DNA of 64,000 bases from Hepsetus odoe (GCA_017165825.1 CM029376.1:18938258-19002257), one strand, 5' to 3'; shown: positions 23,965-37,469, counted from the first letter of the stretch. Program-made: numbers and translations. Notes: generated by a model not told the origin, from the letters alone.

Positions 23965-26892
23965 GATGGAACAAAATCAATTAAAAAAAGTTCATTTTCA
24001 AGTGAAAACATATCCAATGTAAACTGAATGCAAATTTTATTTGTAACTCACAATGTAATATTTACTTACAGTTATTAATATAGTAAATTGACTGTGACTC
24101 TAGACTTCCAAGGCTGAACTACTGACAGCTAAGATCTGCTCTGAAGAATAGCATAAGGACTACAGGAGCTTAAGGTGGCCCTGACTTTATTTAGTTACAC
24201 AGGTCCAGACTTCTGACATCTTGCAGACAGATTAATCAATTAGCTCTTGCCACAAACAGCAACAATCCTGACTCCACCTCAGATGTCCAATAACAATTTG
24301 TTCTGAGGATGCAATAAGCTTTGGCTCTTGTGTAAACGCACACACACACACAGAGTCACACTGGAGTTTGTGACCCACATCTTCTTCTGAATAGTCTACC
24401 ATTTGACACACCCGTCCCTGAATGAATGAACATGTTGTTTTTAATGTTCAAAGTCAGTGCTCTGAAAACAGCAACTGGAGCTCCATCCAGAATTAGAACC
24501 TCAAACCAAAACACATAGGTAGTCAAAAGTAGCAGTGTTCGTTTTAGGTGCCAAAGGATTTTCTTCTTCAGGCATGGTCCACATATGGCTTTAATTGCTT
24601 TATTGGTGTGAACCTTAACCAAGTGTTTGGGTTCATATGAGGCTAGTCTAGGTTTTAAACACCTCTTGAAATGAAAGTGCATGTAAACATGACTGGAAAT
24701 GCTGCCCTGCTGCAGGATATTCCCTTGGCTTTGATCAAAACACTGAGATACTGTTCCTCAGATCCAAAGCAAGGAAGCTCTTTCTCACATTTCACCACTG
24801 AGTTTTGACTTTGTTGGCCCTGAACCTGCCCTGAAACCCAAAGCGAATTCATAGTAGCTTATGCAAGTATATAACTGAAACACACCCTTGATACATGGGC
24901 AAAGTCCACAGCTATTTGCCAACACTGCAGAAGAGCTTCAGAAATAAACTCCTAATAATCAACACAAAGGGATTTCAAGTGACTGCCTCTGTTGCCAAAC
25001 TTCTCTGGTAGCTTTCCTTGGCAAATGGTTTCAAAGACACTTTTACACTCATTCATTTATGGGATGTATCTGCAACAGAACAGAACAGAAGTGTTTAACA
25101 AAACTATAATCTATCTAGAACATCTTGACTGCAGACATTGGAATGATATGGATTCATCGATTTGTTGTTTTCCGGTTTGTTAATAATTAACACTCGTTCA
25201 AGTGAAGAATGTTGACAAGTTTATGTGATTCTAGTGAAATGAACGAGACTGAGAAAACACACAGGGTCAGGGTCATTGAAAATGGGATTGTAAACCTTAA
25301 CCCATTCACATCCAGACACTTATTGTGCCATTCTTTGCTAATATATTCTCTTATTTGAATGGGTCAGCATTATAATGTTTTTTTCTTTTAAAATTTTCCC
25401 CATTAGAGGCCTCATATGTCATTTGCAATTTTTATATACCGTGTTTATATACAGTGTTTATGATGTTAATTTCAAACAGGTCATTTTCACAGACTCATGG
25501 GCTGTATGGACTGGGAAATGGATGATACTTTTTGAAACTCTTTTATTAAATAAACAACAACAAAACATGTTTTTCCAATTTCCATTGTCTTTTAAAGTCT
25601 CAATCATAGTTTGGAAACAGCATAAAAACAGTCCTGCTGATGCATCACTGTTTTTTCCCAGCTAACAGACCACAATGAACTTTCTTATTCCTTCTCCCTT
25701 TCGAGGTAATGACGTGAGAAGCTGGCAATGCAGGAGGTTCAAGATGTGGAAAAAGCCAATCTGTGTCCTATTTGCAGTTCTTTCCCTTTGGGAAATGAAG
25801 CTCTATATTTAGTGCTAAAACCTTGGCCAGTAAGAACTACCAACTAAACAGCCAAATTAAAACCACAACTTGGGAATAAAAAAACTTTTTTTGAATTTTA
25901 TTTTGAATTTGGGTGGCACACACATAAATACAGCTTTATTGTCTTTCTAGAGTGAGCAAATTAAAGATTTATTCTCAAATCAGCATTTTACTTTTTACCT
26001 GTGTGTTTTTAATCTGAAATAGCTGTACGATCTAACAGCCTAATAAAAAAAATAGCAGTACAATTTATAGCATATCAGTTTCAGAGGCTTAATTATTACC
26101 AACTATGCATGGAGTGAAGGACTTAATGATTCTAGTTAGTCTGAAAACACTTTTTTAGCTTTAATTATTTATGTTTGTTTGTTTATTGGACAGGGAGGGT
26201 GGAGTGGGGAGATCCGCTGCAGCGTATTACTTGCTTAATGTGAGTGAGATGTAGAAAAGCATATCCTCAGCAGGGAGCAATCTCTTTCTCAAATGGAAAA
26301 AAAAGAAGCTCAGTCCTTTTGTGATACATTTTATAGCTATTCAGGACAAAGACAGGGAGGAACAGAATGCCGCTTGGCAATATGAGTGGCGCAGAAACTC
26401 GCCTTGGCTTACAGGAGGTTCAAAACTTGGCGAAAAAGCCAAAAAAACATTTCAGCTATCTTTGGCTTGCCTTTTGCTCCAGATGCAAGTTCAGAGGACG
26501 GTCACTGGCGCAAACCCAGGCATAAGGCTGTGAAAAATAAAACCATGTTTTTTTCTATTGGAAAAGGAAGCAGTGTGCCTCTTAAAAGCTCACTTATTAA
26601 TACAATGGCTATTTTGACAGTTTACAGTAGTCTTTGGGGGAAAAAAGGTTAATAATTTTGCAAAGAACAAAAACAGTGCAGACTTTATAAGACATAGAGA
26701 AATTATATTGTGAAGTCTGCTAATATAGAATAATACTCAAGTACATACTCATCAAGAAACACCAGCTGCTAGCAGATTTCATTTAGATTTACTATATGAT
26801 TGTCTCATTATTACAGGTATATCGATAGTAAGATATATAAGACAGAGTGCCAGATGTACCTTCATGTGAGTAAGATATATATTTATATCATG
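23965..26892. other. Unique noncoding sequence
   Basis: No gene or transposon recognised over about 2.9 kb apart from a short CACACA run near 24340. Confidence 0.55.
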
Positions 26893-26900
26893 AAGCACAA

Positions 26901-27145
26901 ATATCAGTCAGTCATTTTCTGGGCCGCTTGTCCTGATTAGGGTCACGGGGGGGTGCTGGAGTCCATCCCAGCTCACACAGGGCGAAGGACGGGGACACAC
27001 ACTGGACAGGTCGCCAGCCCATCACAGGGAGGAGCAAACTGACAGAGACTGCACGTTGCTCAAGGGCAACCCACCGGTAAGGGATTCGAACCTACAATTT
27101 CCCAATCCGGGGCCAACTCGCTAACCACTAGGCCACCACTGCCCC
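26901..27145 (-). mobile_element. tRNA-derived SINE, type B
   Basis: Minus strand, bounded by an 8-bp direct repeat AAGCACAA (26893-26900 and 27146-27153). The head reads GGGGCAGTGGTGGCCTAGTG and the B box is changed (GGTTCGAATCCC). The tail resembles the other type B copies (GGCGACCTGTCCAGTGTGTG) but its GGATGG terminus is missing. Confidence 0.88.
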
Positions 27146-27281
27146 AAGCACAACTGTTTTGACGCAAAATAGCCATCCTCCGACCACATCATTTATTGTT
27201 GCGTCAGCTTAAGAAAAGAGTGACTGCTGCAGTGAAATCTGTCGTAGTTTGGCAATGTGGATGGCTTTTAAAACTGGCCTA

Positions 27282-27480
27282 GGTGGTGGTGGTCTAGTGG
27301 TAGGGTACTTGCCTACGGACCTATGGATTCAGAGGTTCGAATCCCACCTCTAGCACTACCACCATTGGGTCCTTGAGCAAGACCCTTAACCCTGAGTTGC
27401 TCCAGGGGGACTGTCCCTGTAATTAGGACATGGAAGTCACTCTGGATAAGAGTGTCTGCTAAATGCCGTAAATGTAAATG
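27282..27480 (+). mobile_element. V-SINE-like element, copy 1 of a tandem pair
   Basis: The head GTGGTCTAGTGGTAGGGTAC fits an A box and GGTTCGAATCCC a B box. The central region contains CCTTGAGCAAGACCCTTAAC and TTGCTCCAGGGGGACTGTCC, and the tail CTGGATAAGAGTGTCTGCTA is followed by AAATGTAAATG. This head-core-tail order, with the GGATAAGAG(C/T)GTCTGCTAAATG stem, is that of the V-SINE superfamily known from fish. Complete, with pol III boxes intact. Confidence 0.88.
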
Positions 27481-27676
27481 TTGGGGTGGTGGTAGGATAC
27501 TTGCCTATGGACCTATACCTCAAGAGGTCCCAGGTTCAAATCCCACCTGGCACTATCACCACTGGGTCCCTGAGCAAGACCCTTAACCCTGAGTTGCTCC
27601 AGGGGGACTGTCCCTGTAATTAAGACCTGTAGGTACATTCTGGATAAGAGCGTCTGCTAAATGCTGTAAATGTAAT
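27481..27676 (+). mobile_element. V-SINE-like element, copy 2 of a tandem pair
   Basis: Starts immediately after the AAATG tail of copy 1 and ends TCTGCTAAATGCTGTAAATG. Its A-box region has lost several bases (GGTGGTGGTAGGATAC) while the B box GGTTCAAATCCC is kept. It differs from copy 1 at scattered sites, so it is not a recent duplicate of it. Confidence 0.88.
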
Positions 27677-28075
27677 GATGGATCATTTAAGTCTTTGTAT
27701 AAGAAAGTCTTAAACAGTGTCAAAATAAATCTTGCAACATTATGATTCGTTGTGGTTACAATGATCAATATATTATCTAGGCGATTATTTTTATTATTAT
27801 TTTCAAATCTAGTTAGAGTTTATATGTGTTTTTTGAGGATTTTTTTTCATGTGAAAGCACAGAAAGTGAAAGAAAAAGGACCTGCCAGTCTATCTCTATG
27901 TCTCTTTCCTGTGTTTGAGATGAGCTTACCCTAGCATCCTGATTGAGTACCTTTTCCTCTCCTTTCCATCCGGGAAAGATTTTCCTGCTGACAGTTCATA
28001 ATCCTGCTGTCACTGGACCAGTTTGCAGAGACAAACATTTTAGCAAAGGGACAGAAAGGTTCTTCCCAAATCTAC
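27677..28075. other. Unique noncoding sequence
   Basis: No gene or repeat recognised. Confidence 0.55.
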
Positions 28076-28283
<208 letters not shown>

Positions 28284-28679
28284 CCACTATATATATATAA
28301 AACCACTACTATATATATATATTTCCAGCAACTCTGAAATACTTTGTTTATCTTAACTGACTTAATGTGGAACCATATCCTGGAATGGAACATTAATGGA
28401 AAGTTTAAGGGGAAATATTCCCACTCGTATTAATGTCAACAGAGCCATTGAGCCTCAAATTACAGCATAGAACACAAGAGGACAATGATAGACAAATTTT
28501 GCTCAGTGAGCAATTTAGCTTTTTATTATCTTCATGGACATCATTTGAAATGGTTTTACATCAAAATCTATTTTACATCCGTTATATGGGCCCATATTCC
28601 AAGTGTCATTGCACTATTGGTTTATGAAATTTAATGTTAAAGGGCATGTCGACTATAGCAAATGTGATTAAAACATATA
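28284..28679. other. Unique noncoding sequence with short TA runs
   Basis: TA runs at 28288-28298 and 28311-28322, then nothing recognised. Confidence 0.55.
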
Positions 28680-29060
28680 CAGCACTGTGCAAAGTTTTAG
28701 GCAGGTGTGAAAAAAATGCTGTAAACTAAGAATGCTTTCAGAAATATAAATAATGATTGTTTATTTTTATCAATTTACAAAATGCAAAGTGAGCGAACAA
28801 AAGAAAAATCTAAATCAGATCAATATTTGGTGTTACTACCTTTTGCCTTCAAACCAGCATCAGTTCTTCTGGCCCCCACAGAGCCCTGATCTCAACATCA
28901 TCCAGTGTGTCTGGATCACATGAAGAGACAGAAGGATGTGAGGAAGCTACATCCACAGAAGATCTGTGGTTAGTTCTCCAAGATGTTTGGAACAACCTAC
29001 CAGCTGAGTTCCTTCAAAAACTGTGTGCAAGTGTACCTAGAAGAACTGACTATATTCTAT
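28680..29060 (+). mobile_element. Tc1/mariner fragment with end of a transposase pseudogene
   Basis: After a TA (28678-28679) the sequence CAGCACTGTGCAAAGTTTTA begins a Tc1-type terminal repeat. From about 28869 it encodes the C-terminal part of a Tc1 transposase: the PDLN block, then STEDLWLVLQDVWNNLP and the LCASVPRR ending. The codon expected to give the last catalytic Glu reads CAG (Gln, 28903-28905), and a single-base deletion soon after breaks the frame. The N-terminal half of the gene and the right end are missing, so it is dead. Confidence 0.85.
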
Positions 29061-32000
29061 CATTGACTATATTCCAGCAGGGAGTTCTGTATCTGCATTG
29101 TACTGATGATCATCATGGACAGTAATTTTGATGTGCTTTCTACTATGAAACAAACTGAAAACTTGTTGACTCACTAGGACTGTCACTACAGCTCTGGACA
29201 AAAAGCATTTAGAGGTGCTAATTGAATTTAAAACTATAATGCACTGAATTAGAAATGAATAAATAAATAATCCTCTCCACAATATCACACTAAAAAAAGA
29301 ACATTTGAAAGAGAAAGAAAGAGAAATAAGAAATAAGAATAAAACACATTAATACAAAATCATTAATGCCATTGTTAAATGAATAGCTACACAATGGAGG
29401 TAAGATAAGTAAGCGGTTCAGAATTGATTTGTATGGTTCACATCCATGATTTAGCATTTTTACAGCAGCATAGCTAAAGGCTAGCCATGAGACCTAATTA
29501 TATGGTCAAATAACTGGTTCAAGCTGGCTTGGAGTCTATGAAAGAAGCCCTGCAGTCAGCTGCTAGGTGGGGTAGCATTGTCTGGCAACCCAGCTAACGG
29601 GGACCTGACGTCTCTTATTATCCATCTCACAGAGAACCCATTTGTAATCAAACCCACTGCCAAGAATCAATCTAACCTAATGGGCATGCTATCCTCTGCT
29701 GGGCATACAAGACCTGTTGTCCATAAGCATTAAGATGCAAAAGATAGAAGCCAAAACTGAAAGTACTTAGGGTAAAGGTATGTGCAGATGCACACTAGCC
29801 AAGTTGATCTTCTTTGTCTTGTATGACATAAAAGAGATTGAGGCATCCTAACCTAAGAGAACAGACAGCATGTTTTCTCACCAAAAAGAATATTTTCTAC
29901 TGGTTAGGCTGACATTCAGATGCTGTGATCCTGCAAAAAAACATTATTCATCACATTTGGTCATCAATATTTAAAGGAGTGGATGACTGATTAGAATGGT
30001 CCGGCATGTTTAATTTGTTCACTGGCTTCAGGCCCAGACCTTTGGCTTTCCAGCTCTTAGAGTCACCAACGCAGTAGCTGAGCTTTCTGTCTATGAAGAA
30101 AAAAACCTGCCACTGCAGGCAAACCTCCAGCCATGTGCATAGCAGGAGCACCACAGCATACAAACAAGACCAGTGGCAACTAAAGTGGTTTCTAGCTGAA
30201 AGAAAGAAAGAAAAACAGCCAGTCTGACTCAAAACAGGCTGGAGCTGCTCAGATTTCAGGTATAGGGAATTCCTGATGTGAGAGCTCAGAATACACAGAG
30301 ATGACAATGTTTACTGCAGTGCATGTGATATCAACAGAGATGCCTTACATGCCAAGTCATAATGATCATACATTATCTGGGACCGATAAAGCTGTTCCCT
30401 TTCAGTTATCTGAATGTGATATCTCAGTTTAGAGAGAAGTGTAAATACTAAGTTGCCAGGCAACCCTTGACGTGTGAATAAATAAAGCTAAAGCTGAATA
30501 CGCTGATGAGCACAACACTTTTTCTTTCTAAATTAAAGATATATAACAGGCATTTCTGTTACTGAAGTATTTGTCTATGGTCTGAATATATATATATATA
30601 TATATTTCCATCCTAACCTTCCAAATGCCCGTGGGGTTTTACATAGTGTCAAAACTAAACCTCAGTAATGACAGTTATCACTAATAAAGTAACTCCCAAA
30701 AATGTCTGACATAACAAAATGCTTTCAAGAATCAACGATTTGCTTTGCAGTTGCATGCATAATTGACTTCAAGTCTCTAAACCTCAAGTGTTTCATAAAC
30801 CACATAGCTGAGGTATGGCCTAAAGGCGATTTAGTCAATTACACCACACTGCCATGAACTCATTAATGTGATACACAAAGTACTTTAACACTTGATAACT
30901 CATTTAACTGTCATTTCAAGACATATACAATTTTGCTTTTTTTTTTTTAACACTCTAGTGTTATGTAATGAACAATGACAACCAAAAAAAAAAATGGCTC
31001 TATGTGCGCCCCTTAAAAAAAAAACAACAATAAAAAAACCTCTATGAAGCCTTTGGTTGCAGTATGCAGGAATATAACAAATCAGAGCGCTTCACTAAGC
31101 CTTCTTCACCGTTTATGAAGTATGCAAGAACAAGAATATTTAATTTTTTATTTTTACAAAGGACATAACAGCTCTGCAGAGAGGCCTCTGCTCCATGGAC
31201 AGACAAACAGACTAGAGCTCCCCTATTGGTCAATTCAAGACAATGGAGAAAATCCTGGAGAGCCAACAACGCGAGTTATTAGCATATGTTATACTGTTCG
31301 GTTCCTCAAAAGGTGGTTTGTTTTTGGTTCATTGAAAATGTATAGTTCATGTAAAAGCATCCTCCTCAAATTAAGTCAATGCCAAAGATCATACAACTCA
31401 TTAAATTGTTTAATCTTTTCACCTTATTTTTCTCGGCATGTGAATACAAGTTCTCATTTGCTGGATTAGAACGCAGCTGCAGTTACCTTGAGGTAATCTA
31501 CTCGTCTAAAAAAAACTTTGCTCTTATTTGACTCTATTCACATTTACTCTAAAAAACCATAGGATCTGTGCCAGCCTCTAACATTATTATATTAACACAG
31601 CTGTGATGCCAGCATGAAATCTGGAAAAAGAAAAAAAAGAAAGAAAAACAGGCGGTGTACTTTAGTACTTTTGAAGAGGAAGCACTATCTGACACCCAGC
31701 CCTTCCACTTCCTGGAACAGGCTACATCTCTCACAGATGGTCAAACTGTATTACTCTACTTACAACCTGCTTAATGAAGACAAGCTCCATTCATTACTAA
31801 ACACTGTGTTGGCACTGTGTTGCAGTCCAGCAGCAGACCATATGCCTGAATGAATAGGGACTAAAAAGGTTTAGGTGGTAAAAATACTTTTGACAAGTAT
31901 TTTAAGACAAGCACAGGAAAGGTTCTTAATGAATGATAATAAATGTGCTTTATGTTGTCATTGTTTTGTTATGGTTTCTCTGGTTCTAGAACGTACCTTG

Positions 32001-32377
32001 ACTGGGTTTAGAACAGTCACACAATGTGGTGAATCTCTGAACCTTGAAAATAATTCTTCTTGTTTAAACCTCATATACAAAACCCTTTTAAAACCTTTGG
32101 AGGAAATAGAGCACAGATTTGAAATGTGTGAATCTCCATGATAACTAAAAAAACTGCTTTATATGGAAGATCCAGGAGTGTGTCTAGGCTTTAGACAGCA
32201 CCCAGAGCTTTCTTTGGTGATCCTACATCATGTAGAATTATATATAGAACGTTATATATAGAACGTTAACACTAAGGTTTAATGTGCGTGTGTGTATGTT
32301 TTGTTTTAAAAATATGTTCTATTATTATTAATGTTACTACTACCACTACTACTACTACTATTTTTAGTATTGTTATT

Positions 32378-32416
<39 letters not shown>

Positions 32417-32729
32417 GTTTTTACTGAAAATGTTAACATTTAAAGAATAAAATGTCATTTATAATATTTTCTTTGTTGTGATGTTGTGATGTAAGGAAAA
32501 AATACTAGATACTCTGCACTGCATATTGCTAAAGCCTTATAAAAGTTACTTAGAGCAACACCCTGAGATTTCTAAGGATTAAAGAACAAATTATTGAGAA
32601 GTTATTTGGCCAACTTAACTTCTACAGCATAAAAGAACTCTTTGGAATATTTCAGTGTGCAAAAACATGGCCCATTCTTGTTAACACCACTATGTCTTAC
32701 TGAAACACTGTTAAACCAATTGAGCAAAT
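29061..32729. other. Unique noncoding sequence
   Basis: No gene or transposon recognised. Simple repeats: GAAA-rich 29305-29340, TA run 30585-30606, a doubled TATATATAGAACGT (32239-32266), ACT repeats 32332-32361 and ATT repeats 32370-32415. Confidence 0.55.
32370..32415. repeat. ATT microsatellite
   Basis: Trinucleotide ATT run, preceded at 32332-32361 by an ACT-type run. Confidence 0.95.
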
Positions 32730-33330
32730 GTGCTGACCGGCAGTGTTTATAATGCCCTCTGTCCCTCGACAGGTGCCCCTGCATGTGAGAAGAGCAGACC
32801 AGCAGGACACATTAATCCCAGAGTAGTGAACACTGCTGACAAGATTAGAGACGTCACGCTGGCATGGCAGGCAGGAGAAGGGGCCGGAAGAAGCTTTTCC
32901 CTGCTGCTGACCACTCATCGGCTGACACCACCCTCTCGGTAAAGGATGCCGTGGCCTTTCCTGCCCCTCTGTACAGTAAATGGGCATAGCTGGGAAACGC
33001 CTGTGGGGGGAAGTCTCTCTGCATGAGCACCTGCAAGGTGGGGCTGCCATTTCTCCTGATCACTCATACACAGTTCTCTGATGTGCTGCCTGCTCTCCCA
33101 CCGGGCCGAATGTGTGATTCCAGCCAAATATGCAAAGGCACCACGGGTTGAGCCAAACCTAAAGCCTTAATTGCCTCCAACCTTGAGATTAAGCCTGGTG
33201 CCCAGACAGCCAGCCCAGTATGTCTGGAACAAACTGGTCAACCATTCACAATGTCTTCTGATGGAGAGCCACTTGGGGTCTCCAGTCACCCCTGATGAGA
33301 ACATTTACTAAACAAGAGCTTAACTGGAGA
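32730..33330. promoter_or_regulatory. Candidate conserved noncoding element
   Basis: A GC-richer block in AT-rich surroundings, with no simple repeats. It includes GGGGCCGGAAGAAGCTTTTC, GTACAGTAAATGGGCATAGC and CAAATATGCAAAGGCACC (octamer-like). Six short overlapping frames lie on both strands, none with a domain, which argues against an exon. Conservation is inferred from texture only. Confidence 0.35.
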
Positions 33331-34014
33331 AGGCAGCCAGCAACGAGCAGAATGTACTTACATCACGTGTAGAGTTGCATGGGCCTGCACACATGACAGA
33401 AGCATGCAAGCAAACTAGTCTCATTATTTAAGTGTTTATGTAAGCTGCATTCACAGAGATTGACCTACTTCATTAATGTGCCTGAGAAATGTGAGATGAG
33501 AGATCAGCTATTTCCTAGTATTTATATCTGCATATGGTAAATTAGATAGAACACAGCAACTTTTGTATCCATCTATCCAGTTTTTAAGCACTGGGACATG
33601 AGAATCTGACAGCAAAAACAGTCTGAAGGTTTGTTGGATCCAGTTAAGTCCATCGTTTAAACTTTAAACAGCTCTTGTGATTTATGCCTAGTGGAAGCTT
33701 TGAATTGCATCTGAAATGTATTTTTTGTTAAAACCTTAAGAACAGACAGCTGTTTGTGGGAGAAAATCATGCAATTTTGAAGTGGAAAACTAAGAAAAAA
33801 TTCATTGGACTATGCTGAGAGCTATTACCTGTTATGTTGAAAATCCTGAAAACACCCATCAGTGACACGTGTAGAGGTCATACACCAAGATGCAAAAAAC
33901 TAAACAACAGAAATCTCCTTGAAGCACCGTGGAGGTAGTGCTATTCTGATGATGTATTTTGTTACTGGAATAAGTTTAAACCTCAAAGTCTTTAATGAGA
34001 ACTATTATTGCAAA

Positions 34015-34350
34015 GGGCAGCATGGAGATGCAGTGGGTAGTGTTGTGGCCTCACAGTGAAAAGGTCCTGGGTTTGTTTACCAGGTGAGGCTGGCCTGGGT
34101 GCTTTCTGTGTTGAGTTTGCATGTTCTCCCTATGTCTATATGGGTTTCATACACATGTTTGTTTACTCCCACAGTCCAGACATGCATGTCAGGTAGATTT
34201 GTCTGGTAGAGCTGAGATGCTAAAAACCTAGGTGTGAGTGTGTGTCTGTGTATCTGCTCTCGATGGACTGGTGACCTACCCGGGGTGTTTCCCTGCCTAT
34301 AACCTTAAAACCCTCAGGATTGGCAGTGATGAAAGGGAGCGAGTGAGTCA
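34015..34350 (+). mobile_element. Most complete SINE of type C
   Basis: The tRNA-like head is GTGGGTAGTGTTGTGGCCTC, with a damaged B box (GGGTTTGTTTACC). Then come TTTGCATGTTCTCCCTATGT, CTCCCACAGTCCAGACATGC, and a tail with GATGGACTGGTGACCTACCC and AACCCTCAGGATTGGCAGTG. This head plus ACAGTCCA(A)AGACATGC plus GATGGACTGGTGACC order is widespread in fish tRNA-SINEs. The B-box mutation suggests it no longer transcribes. Confidence 0.8.
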
Positions 34351-35990
34351 TTGAATATGATTGCAAATCAAAACACAGTTGCACATTTTTGTTACCCATG
34401 CTCAAAGTTTGACATTAGTATTATTTGTATATGTTTTCATAATTTCTTGTAGGCATGTTTCTGTTACATAAGTGTGAAAGGCAAAGAGTCAAGTGATGAA
34501 TCATTTTTCTTCTGAAAGTAAGCACTTCTCCCACCCCTGCAGGTGATGCCGCCCAGGTGAAGCTGAGGTTGAACCAAAGCACAATGTGTTGTGTCTCAAC
34601 AGGCTTGTCGAGCCTTGCTCCTGCTGATATACAGAGGATGAGGAGACATTTACCAAACAAAGAAGTTGCTTGTGAAGAAAATATTAACCATTATTTGTTT
34701 GACATAACACAGAAAATGCTCTCAGTCAGGGTAGTGAGTGAGAACTACTGAAATGGTACACCTATAGTTACAGAATAAACTTCAGAAACTTTGAAAAGCC
34801 TTCACTCATTAACCAAGTAACTAATTATACTTCCATTCACCTTGATGGCTTAAAGTTAGTGGCAGGCCACTCTCAACCTGGCAACACCATAACCTGTACC
34901 ACTTTATCCACTAACAAATGCAGCAACAATACAGCCTAGCACATGTCCATTCAAATGTCCACTTGTTTGCCTTTGGAATTATAGAACAAACTTTCATAGA
35001 GGAGCCAAAGGAACATCTGCATATGTGGACATGCTGCTGATGTTCTGTGCTATTTGTCTCCTAGTTGCTGAAACTTATTAGCAAACACATCACGATATCT
35101 CTCTGTTGTGTGAAGACACTGTAATAGGGTAACAACATGCAAATTGCCTCGAACTTCCCACAAGAAGCCTCAGGCCTCTTTCTTTTAAAAGTACTTCAAG
35201 CAACTCTGAACAGATGGAGATGAATCTGGGGTGCGTTAATCCTTCAGCCATCCTTCTTTTGCAAAAAATATTAAACTTTCAGCATTTATAGTTGTTCTGA
35301 ATGCTGCTGTCATGAATGTCACACAGTTAAAATGTATTGCTTTGCTATCTGGCTCTAGTTCAGCGCTCTAAAATTAGTATCAGAAGTCAACAAACGCTCT
35401 ACCAGTTAAAAGAACAGTCTGTTCCTAAATAAAATATAAACACTCAGAAACATATCAATTTCATTTTTTCTTTGCTGACATCTCAAGTCATCTCAAGGAC
35501 CACTAAGCTTGGACTAACAACTACATTTACTAAACCTTTAATCTTATTTTGCAATTATTACTGTTTGCAATATTTTTCTCTACCCTCTCTTATTTTCAGT
35601 CCCATTTCTATACCTGACCAGTTTCAGAGGATTGTTTTTTTGTAGGTTGTCCCACACAGTAACCTGCGTCTGAATCATTCAAGCAATATAGCCTAAAGGC
35701 ATGAAGCAGTGATGAAAGAGGTGCAGACGATTGCAGATGATCAGGCAATACTGAATGCGGAGGGGTTGGAACCCCTTTTCACCACATGAATTTACAAGCT
35801 CACACAGCATGTAAAGTTTAACATGCAATATGTTCATAAAAATGTTCCTACATTTTCCTAAATTACAAGAAATAAACAGTTTCTAAAGTTTTGGCTTAGA
35901 TGTATTGTTGTTAGAGAACCACCAAGAGGTTCCCAATATCTGACCTTTTGACACTTTGACACTACACACATTTGAAAAAGTGAAAAAAAT
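34351..35990. other. Unique noncoding sequence
   Basis: No gene or repeat recognised. Confidence 0.55.
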
Positions 35991-36144
35991 GAAAGTGAAA
36001 GTGACAGCCCTTGTCATTGCGAGGTCACAGCACAGCACTCAGTGAACCACAACGAAATTGGACCTCTGCATTTAACCGATGCAAACACCGTGCAGCAGTG
36101 GGCAGCTATTGAAAGTGCCCGGGGAGCAGTGACAGGGACGGTAC
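35991..36144 (-). mobile_element. 5'-truncated SINE, type A
   Basis: On the minus strand it runs from the GTACCGTCCCTGTCACTGCT body segment through CAATAGCTGCCCACTGCTGC to the tail GGGCTGTCACTTTCACTTTC at 35991. The tRNA-like head is absent. Similar to the matching part of the 45.3 kb copy, so fairly young. Confidence 0.88.
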
Positions 36145-37469
36145 TTCAGGTGTGTAGTCAACCCAGGTTTCTTTGGTAGAACCAGTAGGTTATTGAAGGG
36201 CAAGCGAGGGAGGGTGCCATCCACCTAGTTAACAAAATGACCTATTCTAAACCTGCCATCTAATAATGTGTGTTTGTTCAATGGTGCCTCCTTATTAAAA
36301 ATTAACAAATGCCCTTCAGGGTGGAACAATTACTTTATTAAACTTCCAAAAGGTTCTCACACACCTCATTTACAAAATTATTCTTTAAAGGTTTCCTTTA
36401 AAAATCGTGTTCTTTGACAGTTCTTCAGGATGGATCCATCAGCTTTACTTTAAATGTGTCTTTTTGGATGATACAACCAATAAAGAAACAGAACACAACG
36501 GCAGTATGCGGTAGAATGAGCTGCAGTGCTAACAGGCGCATGAACTAGTCTCAGCAGTTTCGGCTTGGACTCGTTGGTTTAATAATAACTCACTTGCTTT
36601 TATACTCCAGCAAAAGGCAGAAGTGCATCACATGACTATCGTTCTAAGGTTTTCCCATCCCACCCAAGATGTGAACGAAACGTTGAAGTCACCGCTCTTA
36701 ACCGCAGCTTCCCCTATCTCTGTTGGTGACTGTTGAAATGTTCGTGTAACTACTGGGTGACAGCATTTCCTGTTAGAATATATTTTTACCATCTTTTCAG
36801 CTCTTTGTAGGTGCCAGCATCATCTAGCGTTATAAATAAATGCAGTGACTCAAAAAAGTGCATATATGTATACATCATTGCTGTGACAGAGAGAATAAGC
36901 AGGGAGTTCTTCTTTATTAATCCTGTTGGCCTAAAATGAAAAAGAACACCTTCTCTGAAAGCAGACATGAGGTTTGATTGCTGTTGACTGTGAGTACCAG
37001 AAATATTATAAGCCATGTCCTTACTCGCTGGGTGGCACCTGGAACATGTATGGCAACCACACTTTCATCACTCTGATGAAAGCTGTGATACAATATGTTC
37101 CAAGCAAAGGGAGTAACACTCTTCTCTGTAAACAACCAGCTGATACAAAACAAAATCTCTTTGTTTTGTTGTTGGTTTTTTTATGCAGATAATATTTACA
37201 CATAAAAACATATGCATGAGTTGTAAACGTCTTTTCATTTTTTCAGGTTCTCTCTTGAGAAACCTCCTTTCCATCTTTAATGTTTTTTTGTCCACAGTTT
37301 CTATCACTTTACATTAGAGTTCATTTGAAAGTTACTTAAAAATATCTATCAGCCCATCCAATAATAAGGAAGTCATTAAACCGTTGCACTCTTCTTTAGG
37401 TCAACACCATTTTTCCTCTTACTAGACCAAACTATCTCATCTCTTAGGTAAAGCATCCTTTTATAAGGA
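36145..37469. other. Unique noncoding sequence
   Basis: No gene or repeat recognised. Confidence 0.55.
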
